This document shows, one piece after another, positions 22,738-31,872 of a stretch of 64,000 nt of DNA. Under the pieces are notes generated by a model. The model had not been told where the DNA came from and did no database searches. It was given only the letters and a program-made list of their open reading frames with translations. Source of the DNA: Candidatus Pantoea formicae (lineage in GTDB: Bacteria; Pseudomonadota; Gammaproteobacteria; Enterobacterales; Enterobacteriaceae); the NCBI RefSeq assembly GCF_011752625.1, contig NZ_VWXD01000016.1, positions 24,526 to 88,525 of the forward strand, read 5' to 3'. Both the position numbers and the translations under genes were made by a program. Each line of letters starts with the position of its first letter. Within the stretch, counting starts at the first letter, position 1.

Positions 22738-24399
22738 TCAGGCTGCTAAAAGTTCTTTGGCGTTGGCCAGGGTATTGCGCGTGACTTCGCTACCACCCAG
22801 CAAACGCGCAAGTTCTTGCAGACGCGCACGTTTATCCAACGGCTGCATATGGGTTTCTGTCATCGCGCCATCGGTCTCTTTACTGACGAAGAAGTGCTGA
22901 TGCCCGCAACCCGCCACCTGAGGCAAGTGCGTTACGCACATGACCTGCGTTGATTCGCCAAGCTGACGCAACATCTGACCCACTACGGCTGCGGTAGGGC
23001 CGCTGATGCCCACGTCGACTTCATCGAAGATCATCGCAGGTGTTTCCATTTTCTGCGCAGTAATCACCTGAATAGCTAAAGCGATACGGGAAAGCTCACC
23101 ACCAGATGCCACTTTACCCAGTGGTTGCAATGGCTGACCTGGGTTGGTGGTCACACGGAAATCGATACGGGTCGCGCCTTCTGCCGTCAGCTGATCGGCA
23201 TTAAATTCCAGCACAATGGCGAATTGGCCGTGTGGCATAGAGAGCGTGCGCATGCTTTGGGTGATCAGCTCGCTCAACTCCTGTGCGGCGTGTTCGCGCA
23301 ACTGATGCAGCTTTTGCGCACAAGCCGATGCTGCCTGGTGATGTACCACCACTTCGCTTTGCAGTGTTTCTTGATCGCTCTCTTGCTGTGACAGCAGCTC
23401 AGCTTCATCCAGCAACTGCTGATACAGCACCGGTAGGCTTTCAGGTGAAACGTGATGTTTACGGGACAAGGCGATCTGGCGTGACAAGCGCTGTTCCAGT
23501 TCATGTAAGCGATTGGGATCGAGATCCAGGCGCTCGCAATAATGACGCAATTCATCGCTGGCTTCGCTCAGCTGAATCGCTGCTTCTTCCAGCAGATTGA
23601 ACACACCGCTCACTTTGTCGTCCAGCGTCACCAGCTCGCCGAGCATGTTGCGCGCGCTATAAAGCAGGCTTTGCAGGTTGGTGTCATCGCTATCGGCGAG
23701 GATTTGCAGTGCTTGCTGGCTGGTCGAGAGCAGTTGACCGCTGTTGGCGAGACGCTTGTACTCTTCATCAATCTGTTCAAATTCGCCCGGCTGTGGAGCG
23801 AATTCGTTGAGTTCTTTCAATTGATATTGCAGCAGCTCACGGCGTGCTTCACGCTCCTGCGACAGCTGCTGATGCTGCGCCAGCGCCCGGCAGCTTTGAT
23901 GCCAACGCTGATAGTGCTGACGCATGTCGGCCAGCAGATCGTCATGTGCGGCATACGCATCGAGCAGATGTTTTTGATGTTCCGGTTTGAGCAACAACTG
24001 ATGCGCATGCTGGCCATGAATTTGGATCAGTAGTTGACCCAGTTCACGCAGCTGCGACAGGGGAACGGCGGTACCGTTGATGAAACCACGTGAACGACCA
24101 TCAGCACTGATCACGCGGCGCAGCAGACACTCTTGGCCTTCATCCAGCTGATTATCGACCAGCCAACGCTGGGCTGAAGGGGAGGCTTTCAACTGAAAAC
24201 GCGCGCAGATATCGGCGCGACTGGCACCCTGACGCACCATATCTGCTTCAGAACGACCACCCAGGCACAGGCCCAGCGCGTCAATCGCGATAGATTTACC
24301 TGCGCCGGTTTCCCCCGTGATCGCTGTCATCCCACGATGAAAGTCGATCTCCAGTTCACGAACGATAGCAAAGTTACTGATGGTCAGTTGTGCCAGCAT
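22738..24399 (-). CDS. recN: DNA repair ATPase RecN
   Basis: A 553-residue SMC-like protein for double-strand-break repair. Walker A GETGAGKSIAIDAL is near residue 30. A long coiled coil spans the middle (about 150-370), and the C-terminus carries signature LASGGELSRIALAIQ, Walker B PAMIFDEVDVGIS and the switch CVTHLPQV. Length matches E. coli RecN. At least two LexA boxes upstream show SOS control. It stands between nadK and bamE. Confidence 0.97.
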   Translation of the reverse strand: MLAQLTISNFAIVRELEIDFHRGMTAITGETGAGKSIAIDALGLCLGGRSEADMVRQGASRADICARFQLKASPSAQRWLVDNQLDEGQECLLRRVISADGRSRGFINGTAVPLSQLRELGQLLIQIHGQHAHQLLLKPEHQKHLLDAYAAHDDLLADMRQHYQRWHQSCRALAQHQQLSQEREARRELLQYQLKELNEFAPQPGEFEQIDEEYKRLANSGQLLSTSQQALQILADSDDTNLQSLLYSARNMLGELVTLDDKVSGVFNLLEEAAIQLSEASDELRHYCERLDLDPNRLHELEQRLSRQIALSRKHHVSPESLPVLYQQLLDEAELLSQQESDQETLQSEVVVHHQAASACAQKLHQLREHAAQELSELITQSMRTLSMPHGQFAIVLEFNADQLTAEGATRIDFRVTTNPGQPLQPLGKVASGGELSRIALAIQVITAQKMETPAMIFDEVDVGISGPTAAVVGQMLRQLGESTQVMCVTHLPQVAGCGHQHFFVSKETDGAMTETHMQPLDKRARLQELARLLGGSEVTRNTLANAKELLAA

Positions 24400-24407
24400 G
24401 GAATCAC

Positions 24408-24423
24408 CTGTATGTAAAAACAG
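24408..24423 (-). promoter_or_regulatory. LexA box 1 of recN
   Basis: CTGT-N8-ACAG matches the SOS box exactly in its fixed bases, 9 nt upstream of the recN start codon. Confidence 0.85.
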
Positions 24424-24447
24424 ATATGGTTTTTCATACAGTATAAA

Positions 24448-24463
24448 CTGGTTTTTTATACAG
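24448..24463 (-). promoter_or_regulatory. LexA box 2 of recN
   Basis: CTGG-N8-ACAG, flanked by AA and TA as in the SOS consensus, differs at one fixed base. A weaker third copy (ATGG-N8-ACAG) lies at 24426-24441. E. coli recN also has multiple boxes. Confidence 0.7.
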
Positions 24464-24484
24464 TAAAGTGGCTGGCGATGATTT

Positions 24485-25363
24485 TCAGAACAATTTTTTC
24501 GACCAGCCTAGCTTTGAGCTTAAAGTATTAAAATAGTTATAGTTTTTCGGGTGAATCAAGTTGAGGTGATGGGCGCTACGTCGAATCAACACATCCTCAC
24601 CTTCCTGAATCGGTAAGGCAATCTGGCTGTCACAGCTGATCTCCAAATCACTGCGCAGTGATGAGAAACGCAGGCGAATCGTGCTGCTGCTATTGATGAC
24701 AAGTGGTCGGGCAGAGAGCGTGTGCGGGAACATCGGCACGATGGCAATCGCATCCAGTGACGGCGTAAGAATCGGGCCACCAGCAGAGAGCGAATAGGCG
24801 GTTGAACCGGTTGGTGTTGAGATGATCAACCCATCTGAGCGCTGTGAAAACGCAAAGACCTCATCGATATACACCTCGAATTCAATCATATGAGCGACTT
24901 TCCCTGGATGCAGCACCACTTCATTGATGGCGCTGCCAATGCGTGGTGAGCAGTCTTCTTTGCACACCTGCGCTTCCAGCAGGAAACGGCTCTCAACGTG
25001 GTACTCACCTTCCAGCACATCATCCAATTGCTGCTGCGCGTTATCAGGATCCAGATCGGTAAGAAACCCCAGATTGCCGCGGTTGATACCAATCACTTTG
25101 ATGTCATAACGCGCCAGCACGCGCGCCGCACCCAACATATTACCGTCACCGCCGACCACTACGGCCAGATCGGCGCGTTGGCCAATCTCTGCCAGGCTGC
25201 CGGTTTCCACATCTTTCAAATTCAATTCGCGGGCAATTTGCTGCTCGACGATCACCTCATAGCCTTTTGCTGTCAGCCAGCGCCAGAGCATTTCATGAGT
25301 GGTTAACGCAGTAGGATGGCGCGGATGGCCTACAATCCCAATGCAGTTAAAGTGTTTGTTCAT
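24485..25363 (-). CDS. nadK: NAD kinase
   Basis: A 292-residue enzyme phosphorylating NAD to NADP. The diagnostic GGDGNML (residues about 72-78), the segment GINRGNLGFLTD, and the substrate loop STPTGSTAYSLSAGGP are all present. Length matches the E. coli enzyme exactly. It is divergent from grpE and upstream of recN, the standard enterobacterial arrangement. Confidence 0.97.
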   Translation of the reverse strand: MNKHFNCIGIVGHPRHPTALTTHEMLWRWLTAKGYEVIVEQQIARELNLKDVETGSLAEIGQRADLAVVVGGDGNMLGAARVLARYDIKVIGINRGNLGFLTDLDPDNAQQQLDDVLEGEYHVESRFLLEAQVCKEDCSPRIGSAINEVVLHPGKVAHMIEFEVYIDEVFAFSQRSDGLIISTPTGSTAYSLSAGGPILTPSLDAIAIVPMFPHTLSARPLVINSSSTIRLRFSSLRSDLEISCDSQIALPIQEGEDVLIRRSAHHLNLIHPKNYNYFNTLSSKLGWSKKLF

Positions 25364-25414
25364 TTAGCAGGTGTTCCTCATAAGCCAAAACGGCCAGGCA
25401 ATGTGATGGGTTCA

Positions 25415-25444
25415 CTTGAAACCGTCAAACTGATCCCCATAATA
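25415..25444 (+). promoter_or_regulatory. Sigma-32 heat-shock promoter of grpE
   Basis: CTTGAA (25415-25420), a 14-nt spacer and CCCCATAATA (25435-25444) match the sigma-32 consensus well. It sits about 40 bp before the grpE start. Confidence 0.85.
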
Positions 25445-25485
25445 AGCCAACCAGCGAGATGAATGTGCAAAACGCGGAGAAATTC

Positions 25486-26064
25486 ATGAGTAGTAAAGAA
25501 CAGAACACCCCAAACGAGCAAGTCTCAGACGAAATTCAACAGGATCAACAGCACGTGGACGCAGAGACGGCAACTGAGGTGGATCCGCGTGATGAGCGTA
25601 TCGCGCAACTGGAAGCGGAATTAGCCCAGTCGCAGACCGGCGTGCGTGATGCACAGCTGCGCGCTCAGGCGGAGATTGAGAATATCCGTCGCCGTGCCGA
25701 AATGGATGTGGAAAAGGCGCATAAATTTGCGCTGGAAAAATTTGCCAATGAACTGCTGCCAGTGATCGATAGCCTGGAGCGCGCGTTGGAAGTGACTGAT
25801 AAAGACAATACCGAACTGGCTTCGATGATCGAAGGCATTGAGCTGACGCTGAAGTCTCTGCTCGGTGCGGTGCGCAAATACGGCGTTGAAGTGGTTGGCG
25901 AAACCAATGTACCGTTCAACCCTGACGTGCATCAGGCGATGTCGATGATTGAATCGGAAGACATGGCACCTAACCACGTTCTGATGGTGATGCAGCGCGG
26001 TTATACCCTCAATGGTCGCCTGCTGCGTCCTGCAATGGTCGCAGTGACCAAAGCAAAAGGCTAA
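25486..26064 (+). CDS. grpE: Nucleotide exchange factor GrpE
   Basis: A 192-residue co-chaperone that releases ADP from DnaK and acts as a thermosensor. The N-terminal region is acidic, a long helix (about 40-90) follows, and the C-terminal beta-domain has the signature VPFNPDVHQAMSMIES and MQRGYTLNGRLLRPAMVAV. The ATG at 25486 is used because MSSKEQ is the conserved E. coli start and GGAG precedes it; an upstream ATG at 25459 would add nine residues. A sigma-32 promoter lies directly upstream. Confidence 0.96.
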   Translation: MSSKEQNTPNEQVSDEIQQDQQHVDAETATEVDPRDERIAQLEAELAQSQTGVRDAQLRAQAEIENIRRRAEMDVEKAHKFALEKFANELLPVIDSLERALEVTDKDNTELASMIEGIELTLKSLLGAVRKYGVEVVGETNVPFNPDVHQAMSMIESEDMAPNHVLMVMQRGYTLNGRLLRPAMVAVTKAKG

Positions 26065-26081
26065 CTTGCCTTGCTGAATAC

Positions 26082-26110
26082 AAAAACGGCCGCTGATTGC
26101 GGCCGTTTTT
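26082..26110. terminator. Bidirectional terminator, grpE / ung
   Basis: A 12-bp stem (AAAAACGGCCGC / GCGGCCGTTTTT) with a 5-nt loop, T-rich on both strands. Confidence 0.9.
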
Positions 26111-26114
26111 ATTT

Positions 26115-26792
26115 CTACGGCAGAACGGGCATCCAGTCGATGGGCGTTTGGCCGGACTGGCTTAACAGCGCATTCGCTTGTGAAAAGTGTTTGCTGCCAA
26201 AAAAACCGCGGTGGGCTGAAAGCGGGGAAGGGTGCGGTGCTTTTAAAACATGGTGGCGCTGGGTATCGATAATGCTGCCTTTCTTCTGAGCATGCGAACC
26301 CCACAGCAGGAAAATCACCCCTTCACGATGTTGATTGATCGCGCTAATCACATTGTCCGTAAAGGTTTCCCAGCCGAATCGCGCATGGGAATGCGCTTTG
26401 CTGGCTTCTACCGTCAGCACGGTGTTTAACAGCATCACACCTTGTGTGGCCCAGCTTTCCAGGAAGCCATGCTGAGGCCGCGTAAAGCCCGGTATATCCT
26501 TCTCCAATTCCTTATACATATTCAGTAGTGAAGGGGGGGTAGCAACGCCGGGAAGCACAGAAAACGCCAGACCATGAGCCTGATTAGGGCCGTGATAAGG
26601 ATCCTGGCCCAGGATCACCACCTTAATATCGCCCAGTTCCGTCAGACGGAAGGCGTTGAACACGTCTTTCTGCGGTGGATAAACGGTCACACCTGCTGCG
26701 CGTTCGTTGGCTACCGCTTTTAACGTTTCGACGAAGTAAGGTTTTTCTTTCTCTTCAGCCAGCACGTCGTGCCAGGTCAGCTTCTCAGCCAT
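26115..26792 (-). CDS. ung: Uracil-DNA glycosylase
   Basis: A 225-residue base-excision repair enzyme removing uracil from DNA. The catalytic motif VVILGQDPYHGPNQAHGLAF (Asp of GQDPYH) and the DNA-intercalation loop HPSPLSAHRGFFG are both visible. The start at 26792 (MAEKLTWH) has GGGAG upstream and matches E. coli; earlier in-frame codons are not supported. It converges on grpE and is divergent from grcA. Confidence 0.97.
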   Translation of the reverse strand: MAEKLTWHDVLAEEKEKPYFVETLKAVANERAAGVTVYPPQKDVFNAFRLTELGDIKVVILGQDPYHGPNQAHGLAFSVLPGVATPPSLLNMYKELEKDIPGFTRPQHGFLESWATQGVMLLNTVLTVEASKAHSHARFGWETFTDNVISAINQHREGVIFLLWGSHAQKKGSIIDTQRHHVLKAPHPSPLSAHRGFFGSKHFSQANALLSQSGQTPIDWMPVLP

Positions 26793-26895
26793 CTTTAACT
26801 CCCTGCAAAAATTTGCGTCTAGCTTAACGTGTCGCACGCGGCAGCAGAAGGGCAAAAATAATTTGATAAAATGCAGAAAAAGTTTTCATCCGTAG

Positions 26896-26909
26896 TGGAT
26901 ATAAATCAA
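26896..26909 (+). promoter_or_regulatory. Distal FNR site of grcA
   Basis: TGGAT-N4-ATCAA differs by one base from the FNR consensus TTGAT-N4-ATCAA. It is centred 52 bp from the proximal site, close to the 53-bp spacing known for E. coli yfiD. Confidence 0.65.
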
Positions 26910-26947
26910 TTTGTTAGCGTGGGCGCGTATTTCGCTGGCGAGCATAG

Positions 26948-26961
26948 TTGATACAGGTCAA
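26948..26961 (+). promoter_or_regulatory. Proximal FNR site of grcA
   Basis: TTGAT-N4-GTCAA matches the FNR consensus at 9 of 10 positions, upstream of the anaerobically induced grcA gene. Confidence 0.75.
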
Positions 26962-27056
26962 AACGGTGGCAAACCCGCGATGGTATATCAATGTGTCAGA
27001 TCAATGGATACACCGCGCGATAGGAAACATCGCGCACTTAAGCCCTGGAGGTCACT

Positions 27057-27440
27057 ATGATTACCGGTATTCAAATTACTCAGGCCAATAACCCACAGCT
27101 GCTGAGCTCATTTTGGTTGCTGGATGATGAGAAAGCAGAAGCCCGCTGCCTGTGTGCAAAAGGCGATTTCACGGAAGATCAGATCGTTGCAATTAGCGAT
27201 CTGGGCGAGATTGCTTACCGTGAAATCCCGCTGGAGCAGAAAGCTGAGGTTCGTATTGAAGGCGGCCAACACCTGAACGTCAACGTGCTGCGTCGCGAAA
27301 CTCTGGAAGATGCGGTTAAGCATCCGGAGAAATATCCTCAGTTAACCATTCGTGTTTCTGGTTACGCGGTGCGCTTCAATGCGCTGACCCCAGAACAGCA
27401 GCGTGATGTCATTACCCGTACTTTCACTGAAAGCCTGTAA
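27057..27440 (+). CDS. grcA: Autonomous glycyl radical cofactor GrcA
   Basis: A 127-residue protein (YfiD) that substitutes for the damaged glycyl-radical end of pyruvate formate-lyase. The C-terminal radical site RVSGYAVRFN is present (Gly about residue 102), followed by LTPEQQRDVITRTF. Two FNR-like sites upstream indicate anaerobic induction. Length and position between ung and srmB match E. coli. A strong hairpin terminates it. Confidence 0.97.
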   Translation: MITGIQITQANNPQLLSSFWLLDDEKAEARCLCAKGDFTEDQIVAISDLGEIAYREIPLEQKAEVRIEGGQHLNVNVLRRETLEDAVKHPEKYPQLTIRVSGYAVRFNALTPEQQRDVITRTFTESL

Positions 27441-27471
27441 TTGATCGGCTGACGAAAAGATACGCAGTTTT

Positions 27472-27505
27472 AAAGGCCGCACCGATTCAGCTCGGTGCGG
27501 CCTTT
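27472..27505 (+). terminator. grcA terminator
   Basis: A 14-bp perfect stem (27472-27485 / 27492-27505) with a 6-nt loop and T5 downstream. Confidence 0.92.
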
Positions 27506-27599
27506 TTGCGTGTGTTACCTTCAACCAGACGGTACAGAACAGCGATTGCGAGAAAAAGCGCAATGGAAGCCCGATTTACGATACTTAATGATAAAAAAA

Positions 27600-27617
27600 A
27601 CGCCTCAAGCGAGGCGT
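27600..27617 (-). terminator. srmB terminator
   Basis: ACGCCTC-AAGC-GAGGCGT stem-loop followed on the minus strand by T8, 20 bp after the srmB stop. Confidence 0.88.
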
Positions 27618-27638
27618 CTTTATTGTGCATGTGCTGAT

Positions 27639-28967
27639 TTATTCCGCACTGCTCTCTGGTGTGCTACTGCCGCTTGGCTTGCGACGTTTGCCGACGTTTT
27701 TGGTATCACGATGGCGTTGTTTAACGCGCGGTTTTTCGGCTTCTTTCTCTTTCTGCTCTTTACGTTTCGCGAGCACTTTTTTCGACGGTTTTCCCGTGGT
27801 TTTCGCACTCGGCGCACGCGATTCAGGACGCAACTCCTCAATCACACGGGCTTTCACAGGCTCATTAATGTAGCGCGTGATTTTCCCCAACAGCAGGTGG
27901 TCATGTGCCTCGACCAGCGAGATAGCCGTACCTTTACGACCCGCACGAGCAGTACGGCCAATACGATGCAAATAGACATCGGCGGTACGCGGCAAATCGT
28001 AGTTAATGACATGCGTGACATCTTCAATATCAATACCACGAGCCGCCACATCGGTGGCAATCATGACGTTGACGCGGTTTTCGTTGATGCGTTTAATCGC
28101 TTCGTTGCGGTTAACCTGCACCATCTCGCCTTCCAGATAGCTGGTGCGAATGCCGGCTTCATGCAACCACGTCACCAGTTCATGCAGACGCTCACGCTTG
28201 CGCACAAAGACAATCACGCGCTTCGCTTCGGGTTGCTTTAACAGATGCACCAGCAGCTTGGTTTTATGCTCGAGGTTGTCCGCGCGGTAATACCACTGCT
28301 GAATCTTTTTGCGTTCGCTTTTGCTGGGATCCGCCTCTATGGAAACGGGATCGTTGAGCAGGCGCTCGGCAAAATCTTTGATGTTTTCGCCTTCCAGCGT
28401 GGCGGAGAACAGCAACGTCTGTTTGCGCCAGCGGGTTTCAGCGGCGATGGTTTCAATATCCTGCGCGAAGCCCATGTCGACCATGCGGTCGGCTTCATCC
28501 AGAATCAGCGTTTCTACAGCGCGGCAGTCAAAGTTTTCTTCTTTGATGTACTGCAGCAGGCGACCGGTGGTGGCCACTACGATGTCCTGGTTTTCGCTGA
28601 ATACTTCGGCGTGGTTCATATAAGCCACACCACCAGTGATGGTGGCGATATCCAGGTGCGTGTGTTTAGCCAACTCACGTGCGTGATCGGCAACCTGCAT
28701 CGCCAGTTCGCGGGTTGGCGTGAGGATCAGAATACGTGGCGGGCCCGATTTTTTGCGTGGGAAGTCGAGCAGATGCTGTAAAGCGGGCAGCAGAAAAGCA
28801 GCGGTTTTCCCCGTTCCGGTTGGCGCCGAACCCAGAACGTCACGGCCTTCCAGCGCGGCAGGAATGGTCTCAGCCTGAATGGCAGTGGGGCGCGTGAAGC
28901 CTTTTTCCTGCAGCGCTTGCAGCAGGCTTTCGTCGAGTTCGAGTTCGGAGAATGTGGTTACGGTCAT
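27639..28967 (-). CDS. srmB: DEAD-box RNA helicase SrmB
   Basis: A 442-residue ATP-dependent RNA helicase for early 50S subunit assembly. Motifs in order: Q-motif GFTRPTAIQAETIP, motif I APTGTGKT, motif Ia PTRELAMQ, motif II LDEADRMVDMGF, motif III SAT, and motif VI HRIGRTARAGRKG. The C-terminal tail (about 370-442) is basic and rich in Lys, Arg and Pro, typical for SrmB. It is divergent from trmN. Confidence 0.96.
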   Translation of the reverse strand: MTVTTFSELELDESLLQALQEKGFTRPTAIQAETIPAALEGRDVLGSAPTGTGKTAAFLLPALQHLLDFPRKKSGPPRILILTPTRELAMQVADHARELAKHTHLDIATITGGVAYMNHAEVFSENQDIVVATTGRLLQYIKEENFDCRAVETLILDEADRMVDMGFAQDIETIAAETRWRKQTLLFSATLEGENIKDFAERLLNDPVSIEADPSKSERKKIQQWYYRADNLEHKTKLLVHLLKQPEAKRVIVFVRKRERLHELVTWLHEAGIRTSYLEGEMVQVNRNEAIKRINENRVNVMIATDVAARGIDIEDVTHVINYDLPRTADVYLHRIGRTARAGRKGTAISLVEAHDHLLLGKITRYINEPVKARVIEELRPESRAPSAKTTGKPSKKVLAKRKEQKEKEAEKPRVKQRHRDTKNVGKRRKPSGSSTPESSAE

Positions 28968-29104
28968 GGTCTACCTCAGTTTGGGGCGCTGATTATAGAC
29001 AGAACAGACATAATCTTCATCTGTTTGTGTAAGACAGGTGAAGGTGAATTCCCTTCAGGACCACGTTACACTCCCCGCAGTAATAAATTCAATGGTAGTG
29101 AAGT

Positions 29105-29854
29105 ATGTCTCAGGACCCGTCGCAGTTGCGGCCGATGTTAAGAAAAGATGGTTTTACCTTTAAGCAATTTTTTGTGGCGCATGACCGTTGCGCGATGAAA
29201 GTGGGGACCGATGGCGTGTTACTTGGCGCCTGGGCACCGGTGGCCAATGCGCGTCGCATCCTGGACATAGGCTGCGGCAGCGGTTTGATTGCACTGATGT
29301 TGGCGCAGCGCACACCAGAACAGGTGCAGTTGGATGCGGTGGAGCTGGACGCCAGTGCAGCAAACCAGGCGGACGAAAATGTACAGGCTTCACCTTGGGC
29401 CGATCGTATTACTGTGCATCAACAAGATATTGTCAGTTGGAGTGAGCAGTGTGAAAAACGCTACTCACTGATTGTCAGCAATCCGCCATTTTTCGCGCCG
29501 GGTACGGCTTCTGCCAGCACCGAACGAGACAATGCCCGCAGTACTGCCACACTGGATCATCCTACGCTCTTGCGCTGCGCTGCACAGTTAATTGAAGAAG
29601 AGGGACTATTCTGTGTGGTATTGCCAGAAGAGTCAGGAGAGAAGCTCATTTCTCTGGCGCTGGCGGAAGGCTGGCACCTGCGCTACCGCTACGATGTTGC
29701 CGCTTACGCACAACGTCCTCCAAATCGTCTGGTATTAGGTTTTTCACCCACGAAGGGGGAAACGTTGCTGGAACGTCTCGCCATTCGTGATGAGGATAAG
29801 AGCTATTCGGCAGACTGGCTGAGTCTGGTCACGGATTTCTATCTGTTTAGATAG
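29105..29854 (+). CDS. trmN: tRNA1(Val) (adenine(37)-N6)-methyltransferase
   Basis: A 249-residue SAM-dependent methyltransferase (YfiC/TrmN6) modifying A37 of tRNA-Val1. The SAM-binding motif DIGCGSGLIALML is near residue 55 and the catalytic NPPF (VSNPPFF) near 127. The start MSQDPSQLRPMLRKDGFTFKQF resembles E. coli. The last 16 nt overlap the end of the convergent nadB gene, so the two mRNAs share antisense 3' ends with no terminator between them. Confidence 0.93.
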   Translation: MSQDPSQLRPMLRKDGFTFKQFFVAHDRCAMKVGTDGVLLGAWAPVANARRILDIGCGSGLIALMLAQRTPEQVQLDAVELDASAANQADENVQASPWADRITVHQQDIVSWSEQCEKRYSLIVSNPPFFAPGTASASTERDNARSTATLDHPTLLRCAAQLIEEEGLFCVVLPEESGEKLISLALAEGWHLRYRYDVAAYAQRPPNRLVLGFSPTKGETLLERLAIRDEDKSYSADWLSLVTDFYLFR

Positions 29855-31458
29855 TGAGGCGGCAGGAGTTGCGTGGGGTGCGCTTCAGCAAGCTGTTCGG
29901 GATAGTCTGGCGTGTAATGCAGGCCACGGCTCTCTTTCCGCTCCAGCGCACAGCGCACCATCAGCTCAGCCACCTGCACCAGATTGCGCAACTCCAGCAG
30001 GTTATTCGATAAACGGAAGTGTGCGTAATACTCGTCGATTTCCTGCTGCAGTAAATTAATGCGGCGCAGGGCACGCTCCAGACGCTTGGTAGTACGCACT
30101 ATCCCCATGTAATCCCACATAAAAAGACGTAATTCATGCCAGTTGTGCTGAATGACGACACGCTCGTCGGCATCATCAACACGGCTTTCATCCCATGCGG
30201 GCAGCTGTTCCACCGCAGCGACATCTGGCAAACGACGGATCATGTCCTCTGCGGCTGACCAGCCATATACCAGACACTCAAGCAGTGAATTCGACGCCAT
30301 ACGATTGGCACCGTGTAGCCCGGTATAACTGACTTCGCCTATAGCGTACAGCCCATCGACGTCGGTTCGGCCTTGCTGATCGACCATGACGCCACCGCAG
30401 GTGTAGTGCGCGGCAGGCACAATCGGAATGGGATCTTTGGTCAGGTCCAGCCCAAAAGTCAGCAGCTTTTCGTAAATCATCGGGAAGTGTGCACGAACGA
30501 AACTCTCCGGTTGGTGACTGATATCGAGGTACATGCAATCCACGCCTAAGCGTTTCATTTCATGATCGATAGCGCGCGCCACGATATCACGCGGGGCTAA
30601 TTCGCCGCGCTCGTCAAAGTCCGGCATAAAGCGTGTACCATCTGGACGCAACAGCCATGCACCTTCTCCGCGCAGAGCTTCGGTCAGCAGGAAATTTTGC
30701 GCCTGGGGATGGAATAGACAAGTAGGGTGGAACTGGTTGAATTCCAGGTTCGCCACGCGGCATCCTGCTCGCCACGCCATGGCAATACCATCACCGGAAG
30801 CGACATCCGGATTGGTGGTGTACTGATAGACTTTTGCTGCGCCACCGGTTGCCAGTACCACTGTACGTGCACGGCAGGTTTCCACCTGTTCGCGATTACG
30901 ATTCCAAATCCATGCGCCCACGACCCGACGTTTCCCCGGCAGGCCAAGTTTATCGGACAGGATCAAGTCCACGGCGTTGGTGCGCTCAATAATGCGGATG
31001 TTGGGATGGCTTAACGCCTGGCTCACCAGCGTGGTTTCGACAGCACGGCCTGTTGCATCAGCGCTGTGTAGAATACGGCGGTGGCTGTGGCCGCCTTCAC
31101 GCGTCAGGTGGTAGCGTGTTTCGCCATCAGGTTGTGGCTCTCTATCAAAAGCCACGCCATTATCAATCAGCCACTGCACACAATGACGCGCGTTGCTGGC
31201 GATAAAATTCACGGTATCGCGCTCACACAAACCTGCGCCAGCAATCAGGGTGTCTTCGACGTGCGATTCAATGCTGTCAGTTTCATCAAACACCGCAGCG
31301 ATTCCGCCTTGTGCATACAGCGTCGACCCTTCATTGACCTGTGCTTTGCTCAGCACAGTGACTTGATAATGAGGGGCCAGACGCAGCGCAAGCGACAAGC
31401 CAGCCGCACCGCTGCCCACAATCAATACATCACATTGGTAATCAGGTATCGATGTCAT
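29839..31458 (-). CDS. nadB: L-aspartate oxidase NadB
   Basis: A 539-residue flavoenzyme that oxidises aspartate to iminoaspartate, the first step of de novo NAD synthesis. The FAD-binding GSGAAGLSLALRLA lies near residue 15, substrate-region motifs are EGGHSHRRILH and HYTCGGVMVD, and GEVSYTGLHGANRMASNSLLECLVYG completes FAD binding. The ATG at 31458 gives the E. coli-like start; a TTG at 31479 is possible. No strong ribosome-binding site is visible. The rpoE operon is divergent. Confidence 0.96.
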   Translation of the reverse strand: MTSIPDYQCDVLIVGSGAAGLSLALRLAPHYQVTVLSKAQVNEGSTLYAQGGIAAVFDETDSIESHVEDTLIAGAGLCERDTVNFIASNARHCVQWLIDNGVAFDREPQPDGETRYHLTREGGHSHRRILHSADATGRAVETTLVSQALSHPNIRIIERTNAVDLILSDKLGLPGKRRVVGAWIWNRNREQVETCRARTVVLATGGAAKVYQYTTNPDVASGDGIAMAWRAGCRVANLEFNQFHPTCLFHPQAQNFLLTEALRGEGAWLLRPDGTRFMPDFDERGELAPRDIVARAIDHEMKRLGVDCMYLDISHQPESFVRAHFPMIYEKLLTFGLDLTKDPIPIVPAAHYTCGGVMVDQQGRTDVDGLYAIGEVSYTGLHGANRMASNSLLECLVYGWSAAEDMIRRLPDVAAVEQLPAWDESRVDDADERVVIQHNWHELRLFMWDYMGIVRTTKRLERALRRINLLQQEIDEYYAHFRLSNNLLELRNLVQVAELMVRCALERKESRGLHYTPDYPEQLAEAHPTQLLPPHYLNR

Positions 31459-31752
31459 GGTGTTTAATTTACTAAACAAAAGGTGACCCGAGCATAAGCC
31501 CGGATGAGGATTGTGTGAAGTATTTTGAACAAATTACGCCGTAAAATTATTCAGGCAGACGAGATAGTCACGCGATTTCAGTCAGTTATGTCTGAAAATA
31601 GGTATATCGTGTTTTTTATACCAAACACTCTGAAAATTCAGGTAATAAAGATGAAAAATAGGGCGTCATAAGGTACTCTGCCAGCGATTATCGGTGCCGC
31701 AAAAGACACCAACGGCGTGGCAAGTCGCTACACTGAAAGACAATCAACAAAA
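31459..31752. promoter_or_regulatory. nadB-rpoE divergent promoter region
   Basis: About 290 bp, AT-rich, without an ORF that can be supported. It must hold the nadB promoter and the distal rpoE promoters. No individual promoter or NadR site could be assigned with confidence. Confidence 0.4.
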
Positions 31753-31872
31753 ATGATGTCGTGGTTCCGATACGGAAAATATCTGGTCGTAATGAACTTC
31801 AGGCCAACATATGACTCTAAGCGCATGCTTGCTCAGAACAATGAGATGTGCTGGCAGTTCACTTACGCATAA
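31753..31872 (+). CDS. rseD: rpoE leader peptide, RseD-like
   Basis: A 39-codon ORF ending 27 nt before rpoE. Its C-terminal half (MNFRPTYDSKRMLAQNNE, then MCWQFTYA) looks conserved and fits the RseD leader recalled from enterobacteria, whose translation is coupled to rpoE. A second in-frame ATG at 31756 is also possible. The predicted sigma-E promoter lies inside the ORF, so only transcripts from farther upstream would encode the peptide. Confidence 0.6.
   Translation: MMSWFRYGKYLVVMNFRPTYDSKRMLAQNNEMCWQFTYA
31793..31820 (+). promoter_or_regulatory. Candidate autoregulatory sigma-E promoter
   Basis: TGAACTT (31793-31799), a 16-nt spacer and TCTAA (31816-31820) match the sigma-E consensus GGAACTT/TCTGA with one mismatch in each element. 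It is 80-107 bp upstream of rpoE. Confidence 0.5.

Noticed and set aside
27495..28241. 248-codon ORF antisense to srmB
   Set aside because: It is the shadow of the well-supported helicase gene, with typical Arg/His/Phe-rich shadow composition.
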